A program made the position numbers and the translations under genes. From Cannabis sativa (lineage: Eukaryota > Streptophyta > Magnoliopsida > Rosales > Cannabaceae), in contig NC_083603.1 of assembly GCF_029168945.1 (NCBI RefSeq), positions 50,850,406 to 50,914,405 of the forward strand: a DNA stretch of 64,000 bases, read 5' to 3'. Each line of letters starts with the position of its first letter. Position 1 is the stretch's first letter. This document shows positions 57,754 to 64,000 of the stretch, piece by piece. The notes under the pieces were generated by a model. It worked only from the letters and a program-made list of their open reading frames with translations. It was not told the DNA's origin and did not search any database.

Positions 57754-60253
57754 TTTAATGTTATTATAATGTTTAGATCATCTCCAGGGATGTAAAAATT
57801 GATATTTTTATACATAAAGAATGACTTTATGATATAGTTGCATCAATGCTTAAAATTGTGATCTAATATACAATACAAAAGTTGAAATTTAATATTAGAT
57901 AGTTTTACTAAAAATATGAAAAGGTTTATAATGTAATGTTATAGTTAAGCTAAATATTAATATTAATAAAAATTGATATAAATAAAAAATAAAAAATAGT
58001 ATATTTATGGTGATTTAAAATTTGTATTAGTTTTTTTTTTAAAAAATTGTATTAATTTTTAAGCACACTATTAGAATATAATAGCTTCACATCACTTATG
58101 CACATTTTGAGTGAAGATGTTATAATTTATTGTGCAAATCGCCTCAATTCAATGAGAACCGACTGATCCAATGACAATCGATCGTCAAATATTAGATATC
58201 TAATTTTGATCAGATCGGATTGGATATTATTTTCAAATATCTAATTGGATCGGATCGGATGTTGGATGAGGTGTCTAAAAATCCAATAATCTAATCAAGC
58301 TAATTATTATTTTTTATTTATTTTAGATGAGTAATTGTATTTTGTATTGTTATACGTAAAATTTATATGTATATATGAAAATTAATATTAAAATTTTACT
58401 CATTTTTTCTTAAATTGGATAAATCAAGTCTAATTTAATACATACTGAACTTAAAATATTTGATGAATTCGATTCGATCCGAAAAATAATAAGTCTAATA
58501 TATTGGGTTATTATTATTATAATTTTATCTTCATTATTCAAAAGACAAAGATATACCGCATATATTAAAAAAAAAAAAATGGCTCTAAAACAGAGAAAGA
58601 AAAGACCTCACTCTTAAAAAAAAAAAAAAAAGACCTCATTCATAATGCTCCTTTTTAATAATTGAAAAATCAATAATTAATTTTATGTTTCCCTCAAAAT
58701 AATAATAATAATATGAAATTAAAACTTAGGTACTTCTTCAGTTTAGATACTCAACTTTTGCTTTTCGTAATCTAAAGTTAGGTACCCAATCTACCCTGTT
58801 TTTCTGTTGTTGATAAGAACTAAACTTCCTTGTATTATTACATGTGGGTGGGTAGGGAACTAAGGTTGGAAATGTCTTTCTACCATTTTCATAAAGTCAT
58901 CTGAGACCAATACCCCAATTTAGAATAGACGTGTCTCCACATTGGATCCAAACTCTTGGCACACTTTTATGTAGTTGTGGAGTCTGGACCCACATCAAAT
59001 AATATAGGGATTTTTACATCATATATTGAAAATTTTCACTTTTTTTTTATGTGAGGTGGAATTTTTTTTTTAAAATACTGTGTATTGTGATAAGTTTTTA
59101 CTATTGTTCTACAGTTTTTTAGTTGTTCCACTGTTATTTTTAATTATTTTATTTTATTATTTTACAGTTGCAGTAGTTTTATAAAAATATAGTATTTTTG
59201 TAAAAATTTTAGTATAATAATAAAATTGTAAACTTTTACCTAAAATTCAATATTTTGATAAGAACTCTAATAATATATTAGGGCCCAATAATTGGGCTTT
59301 CACTTCATAATATTGTTTAGCCCAATCTAAATCCTCTACTGAGTTTGGAGGTACTTACAGTATCTCAAGATTTACCTCATACAAAAATATGTATTTAATT
59401 TTAAAATTTTATTAGATAAATATGATATTTTTTAGTTTATCCATTTTTTATGGTAATTTATTATTTGTAAGTTTTTTTTTTTTTTGAGATTTAACATGCG
59501 ATATTTGTACAAATTTAAATTTTAAAGTGTATATTTTATGTTTGTGCATTGTTTTGTATTTGATTTATTATTTTTTAATTATTTATTTAGATATCTTATC
59601 TATTATTTATTTTATTTTAATTTTTCATTTTTTTAGATGATTTTATTTTTTCATTAATTTATTTATTTTCTTCACTTTGAAAGTTCAATCTATTTTTTTT
59701 GTCAATTTAATTTTTCAGTAAGAAATCCATTATTTTTTTTTTAATTTTTTTTATAATGATTAAGATTTATTTTTTATTTTTTCGTATTTTTCCCTTTATT
59801 GCTCTTCTCTATCTCTATATTTATTTACATTTTTATCTGTTAAATTATTATATTTGTAATTTTTTTTAGCTATTTTTTGTTCAGTACTGTTTTTAATTTA
59901 AATAGATAGATTCTTTTAGTTTTAGTTTTTTTTTTTTTTTTTTTTTGGGGGGGGGGGGGAAGGGTGTAAGTTGAAAAATACCTCTTTTATTAATCTATTA
60001 ACCAAATTTACCTCTAATTTTCTTTTTAATTGAAACCTACATCTTTTTATATGTATTGTACCTAAAATGTCCTGACATAAGGGAGTCACATGGAGAGTAT
60101 CTTCAAGTTAAAAGAATAACATTGGTACAATGTTTAAAAAAAGAGGTAAAAGTAATACACTTTAAAAAAAAAAAAAAAGTAAAAATAAAAGAGTACAATA
60201 TAAAAAAAGGTATAGAGTCTAATTTCCTCTATAGTTATTTGGTTATGTTAGGT
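57754..60253. other. AT-rich intergenic DNA with homopolymers and GGATCGGAT-rich segment
   Basis: No gene. At 58150-58320 words such as GATCGGATTGGAT and GGATCGGATCGGATG recur, resembling degenerate MITE interiors. Long T-runs occur through 59040-59950, followed by 13 consecutive G at 59947-59959, likely a poly-purine/poly-pyrimidine artefact-prone site. Confidence 0.4.
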
Positions 60254-60720
60254 AGGGCTGCACAAAAAAATTCGTAAACCGCCCAATCTGTTAATTGGGC
60301 GGGTTGAAAATAGGTCCAACCCGCCCAATTAAACCAACCAACCCGACCAACCCGATTTTAGATTTTTTTTTTTTTTAACTTTTTAGTTTTTATTATACAT
60401 AACATGATTAAATATATAATAATATAAAGTTGTATACTTAATTGTTAGTTTTAAAGTCATATATATTGTGTTGTATTTTAGTAGAATGTGATATTTTTAA
60501 TTTATCTTTTTAATTTTTATTGATTTTGACTTTGAAACTAAAGAAAAAAATTGGCCGGTTTGGGCAGGTTAACTCGACCAAACTGCCCAAACCGTTGGTC
60601 GGTTTACAAATTTTTTTTTTTTAAATTGGGCGGGTTGCACTTAAATTTTAACAACCCGAACTTTATATTGGGTTAGAAAATATATAGAATAAACCGCCCA
60701 AACCGACTGATGTACAACCT
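60254..60720. mobile_element. hAT-type MITE with 8-bp target duplication
   Basis: Ends AGGGCTGCACAAAA (left) and AGGTTGTACATC (right, other strand) are inverted. Flanks TGTTAGGT (60246-60253) and TGTTGGGT (60721-60728) match at 7 of 8 bases, the duplication size of hAT elements. The interior carries AACCCGCC/GGGCGGGTT words on both sides. 467 bp, non-coding. Confidence 0.75.
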
Positions 60721-60728
60721 TGTTGGGT

Positions 60729-61957
60729 AATTATAATGATATTTTTAGTAGATATATGTTTAATGAGGTGTGTTAATTACAATTTCCTAATACAATCTCT
60801 TAGTCATCCTCCATGCCTGAAATCACATGCCAAAATATTTTTTTAATTTTTTTTCATAATGGTATTCATTATAGCTATAGTATCATCCCTATAAATTTTT
60901 AAAAAATTCTGAATAGTTTACAATACCGAAAATAGAGTTCCCAATATTCCAGTTTACCACGTGCGTTCAAAAAACTTCAAACGTATTTTTGACATTGTAA
61001 ACTATTCGAAACTTTTCAAAAATTTACAGGCATGATGTTGTAAGTATAATGAACATCGCCAAGAAAAAAAAAATTGCATGTGTTTTCGGGCACAGAGGTT
61101 AGCCAAGAAGTTGTAATAAGATGTTGACAGTAGCAATCCTCATGTTTAATATATTCATTATCATGTCAATCTTTATTTGTTATGTATGATTTTTATATTT
61201 TTACTAAGTGGTTATGTTGCCTGAATTTCTTGTCAAAATACGTGGCGCTCCTGAAAGAAGCCATGTGGCGATGGGACCATCATTACGGGACATGTTATAA
61301 TAAATTATATTGTCAGCATAGTAATCAAGAAAAATTTCGGGAGATTAGTCATCTCTAAAAGGAACCCCAGGAGAATAGTTGAGTTGTCTCTTTCACTCTA
61401 CAAGGAGGCTCCTCCCGGAGAAGAGATAGTGGTATTGTACGAAATATGGCGTGTGGCCCAAGGCTAAGTTACTGTGCACGAATTTAATGTAGCATGGGGA
61501 AGAAAAACTTACTCTTTGCTGTGGACGACATGCTTAAGGGTTTAAACTAATCATTCTTTGACTTCACGATATCTTATGCCTCATTTGACGGCTACATTGT
61601 GAATTGTCAAATCATTAGTTGAGACAAGTCTAGTCTCACCAAATGCATATATCAAGCCCAGACACATCATTACAGAATAGGTGATCGTGCCCTATAATCA
61701 AGCTTGGGAAATTGTGCAAAGTATGGATCATACAAGCACAACAATAGTGACCTTTTTTCTATTATTATGAGCTTATAAATACCTCAAAGATGTAGGGGAA
61801 AGGGGCAAAGCATTTATTCTATATAACACAAGCCTGAAATAAAAATGACTCATGGACTAAGACTTTTTAATGCCCCAACCACGTAAAAATAATTCTCTTT
61901 AATTTGCATTAATTACTCTACAAGATTCGAATAAATTGTTGCCAAAAATCTCTGACA
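60729..61957 (+). repeat. Probable 5' LTR of gypsy element 2 (left boundary unknown)
   Basis: The right boundary is well placed: ...AAATCTCTGACA ends at 61957, seven bases before a primer-binding-site-like sequence. A TATA-type GCTTATAAATACC lies near 61769, about 190 bp from the end, as expected for an LTR promoter. The left end may be near 61124 (TGTTGACAG) but there is no second LTR to prove it. Confidence 0.5.
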
Positions 61958-64000
61958 ATATTTTGGTGCTTTCATTGAGAGCTGTAAGAAGCTTTCTAAA
62001 AGAAAAAATCATAATCAACCTTGTACGATAATGGTGCTAACAAGAAATACCTCATGCCCACCATGCCAACGTGACACTCCAAAGCCTCCAGAAGAATAAG
62101 ATTGTGGCCTCTAGAATGGATGCTGAAGAGGAAGGAGATACTAAGGAAATCGAGTATACAGAAGGTCCAAATGATTACGAAATATACAAAGAAGATAATT
62201 ATACATAGCTAGTTACATTAAGGAAATGAGCTGTTGAACTTGACGCCGAGTTAGCAGAGCAAAGAGAGCAAAATAAAAGGATGCAAGAGGCATTAGTCAC
62301 AATGAAACCAACAATGGAGGTTGCAGTACAGGTATTCATGTATACCCAACTGTTGTGCCATTCATGCCCGAGAAGGCAGGAGAAGAACCTTCACGACCCA
62401 CAAAAAACCAAAAGTAAAAGGATAGGGAGCCTATCCCCATCAGGTACCCTTCTAAAAGACCACCTTCCAGAGCGAACCCCACGACGATACCTAAAGGGAA
62501 TAACATGATCCACATAATGTTCGTTCTGATCTCCCAAAAGGAAAAGGTCCACAGGGGGTAGATTTCCTAAAGGGAGAACTGGCCCCTAGGACCGTGGAGA
62601 TCGAAGAAGTGTTTCTGTGGAAAAGAAATTGGGGGAAAGAAGAGGGTCTGTGAAAGGGGATCCTCCAATCAATTTATGACAAAAGCTTAATGCCAAACAC
62701 AGGGACCTCAGGGCATGTCTCGACCAAAGGAAAATCACTCCAGCCTTGAAGAGCATCCTCAATGAAGGAATTTCAGTTGAACTCGCTATCCTCCAAAAGG
62801 AATAGCAAAAGTCTCATGTAGGTAAAAAGGGGACAACTCAGAATTTGATTGCGAGGACCGGGAGCCGTGTGCCAGAAATGTACTCAAAGTAGAGCTCCCA
62901 AAAAACATCAAAGTGCTAGAGATGGCATTGTATACAGGAGACACTAATCTAAGTGATCATCTATCTCGTTTTAAGAAAGTCATGACAGTGTTGAGGGTCA
63001 GTATTGATGCAAAGTGTTTATGCTTCCCACTATGGGAGGATCTGCAAAAGAATGGTTCAAGAAGCTAGAACCAGGGTCCGTAGACTTTTGGGGCAAATTA
63101 CAAACTAATTTAAGGAGACAGTTCGTCGTGACAAGGAAGATAAACCTTGAAGTTAGTGCCCTAACTAACATTAAGAAACTACCCTTGGAGACCATAAAGA
63201 ATTTCATTAAGAGATTCAAAGAAAAAGGCTCCAAGATAAAGAAAGTCGACGATAGGCACAATTGGCCATGCTGCAGGCAAGAATCTGGATGGGAACCCTT
63301 TCTAGAATGAGCTCCAGCAAGAAGGTGCGGCTATCCTACAAGACTTTTAAAAAAGGGCTCAGAAATACATTAACTTGGAAGAAGCGCAAATTACAAATTT
63401 TGGAAGCTTATTATCCTACCAAAGGACCTGGGTTTACGTCTGGGATATAATTTCCCAGAGGCTTGCATCCTGTTGCTCCCCAAGCTGGTGGGGCACCTAG
63501 TACAATTCCAGGCACCAATAACTTACTCACAAAATCTTGTTGCTATCCCAACCCATTCAGATTATGGGTTGCAAAGTCATAACTTAGCTCTGAGAACATG
63601 CTCACAATATCGTGCTCAATCTGCTTTGCTTGCGGCGAGCGCAGTAACAACCCCACATGCCTCTCGAAGTAAGATCGTCTAAAGGAAGCACTTGAGGTGA
63701 AAACAAGAGGGTGAAGAAGGCATCCGGAGATAACCCTCAGTAGTTAGTGGACACTCAAGAACGTGTGTACATGGCCACACGACAAAACACTCACTACCAA
63801 AAACCACCACTCTTATTCCAAGACAGTATCCAGAGAGACCCCAATAAGAGATGTGAGTATCATAATGACATCCAACATATAACTAATGAATGCAAAAATT
63901 TGAAGGATGAAATTGAGAGCCTAATATGACTGGGACACTTGTATGAGTGGGTAAGGAATGGCTTGCCACATATGAGGGAGGCACAACTCAAAGTTCAAGT
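61958..64000 (+). mobile_element. Ty3/gypsy Tat-like element 2, 5' part, continues beyond the window
   Basis: Primer-binding-site-like TGGTGCTTTCATTGAGAG begins at 61964, followed by a short leader and a decayed gag. It is in the opposite orientation to gypsy remnant 1 but shares the same 18 bases here. Protease and the rest of pol would lie to the right of the window. Confidence 0.75.
62031..64000 (+). pseudogene. Tat-like gag 2, decayed, incomplete at window end
   Basis: ATG 62031 opens MVLTRNTSCPPCQRD but stops after about 20 codons. Further pieces in changing frames include MALYTGDTNLSDHLSRFKKV (near 62930), then the conserved gag core at 63014-63240 (GGSAKEWFKKLEPGSVDFWG, LEVSALTNIKKLPLETIKNF), and near 63830-63930 the gag C-terminal block RDPNKRCEYHNDIQHITNEC followed by a KDEIESLI helix. 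The order matches Tat-type gag. Many stops show it is not functional as read. Confidence 0.75.

Noticed and set aside
1..64000. tRNA, rRNA, snoRNA or microRNA genes
   Set aside because: I saw no stretch that I could fold into a convincing tRNA or match to conserved RNA genes by eye; covariance-model searches would be needed.

Overview
This is an AT-rich, intron-containing nuclear segment of a flowering plant, most likely a eudicot. The host genes are a class III peroxidase, a QALGGH-type C2H2 zinc-finger protein, an HhH-GPD DNA glycosylase and a U-box/ARM E3 ligase. The rest is dominated by plant-type Ty1/copia, Ty3/gypsy (Tat-like), LINE, CACTA, hAT and Mutator-like sequences. The species cannot be fixed from the sequence alone. 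All calls come from reading the sequence and recalled family knowledge; no search was run.

Layout. 1-5.5 kb: an old LTR copy, split by a 4.6-kb CACTA element (291-4929) that carries a decayed TNPA-like/Ulp1-protease gene but no visible transposase, and by a small MITE. 5.5-8.9 kb: degenerate repeats, a Mutator-like MITE and the 3' end of a hAT transposase gene. 8.9-15.4 kb: copia element A (minus strand, 208-bp LTRs, 5-bp target duplication), split by a 1.9-kb solo LTR with its own 5-bp duplication. 15.4-27.2 kb is the gene island: peroxidase (+), zinc finger (-), DNA glycosylase (-, four exons) and U-box protein (-), with a MITE and a 1.1-kb LINE-like retroposon between genes. 27.6-31.1 kb: a 5'-truncated LINE with a 12-bp target duplication, itself hit by a one-LTR, 3'-truncated copia element B. 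31.1-41 kb: two copies of an unclassified dispersed repeat on either side of a Sirevirus-like copia remnant that still has an open env-like reading frame. 42.2-54.1 kb: a three-level nest, with a Tat-like gypsy remnant containing a CACTA-like element containing a very young copia element C (490-bp LTRs with only two differences seen). 54-61 kb: AT-rich DNA with three MITE-like elements. 61-64 kb: the 5' part of a second Tat-like gypsy element running off the window.

The four host genes look intact and show no operon-like relationship. The rest is a layered record of transposition whose order can be read from target-site duplications and interrupted frames. I found no convincing new molecular system. 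The most unusual points are a young copia copy with frameshifted gag and pol (probably mobilised in trans), a copia fragment whose broken 3' end falls at its own insertion site, a LINE-like retroposon with clean target duplications but no reverse transcriptase, and a DNA glycosylase with non-canonical cysteine spacing.
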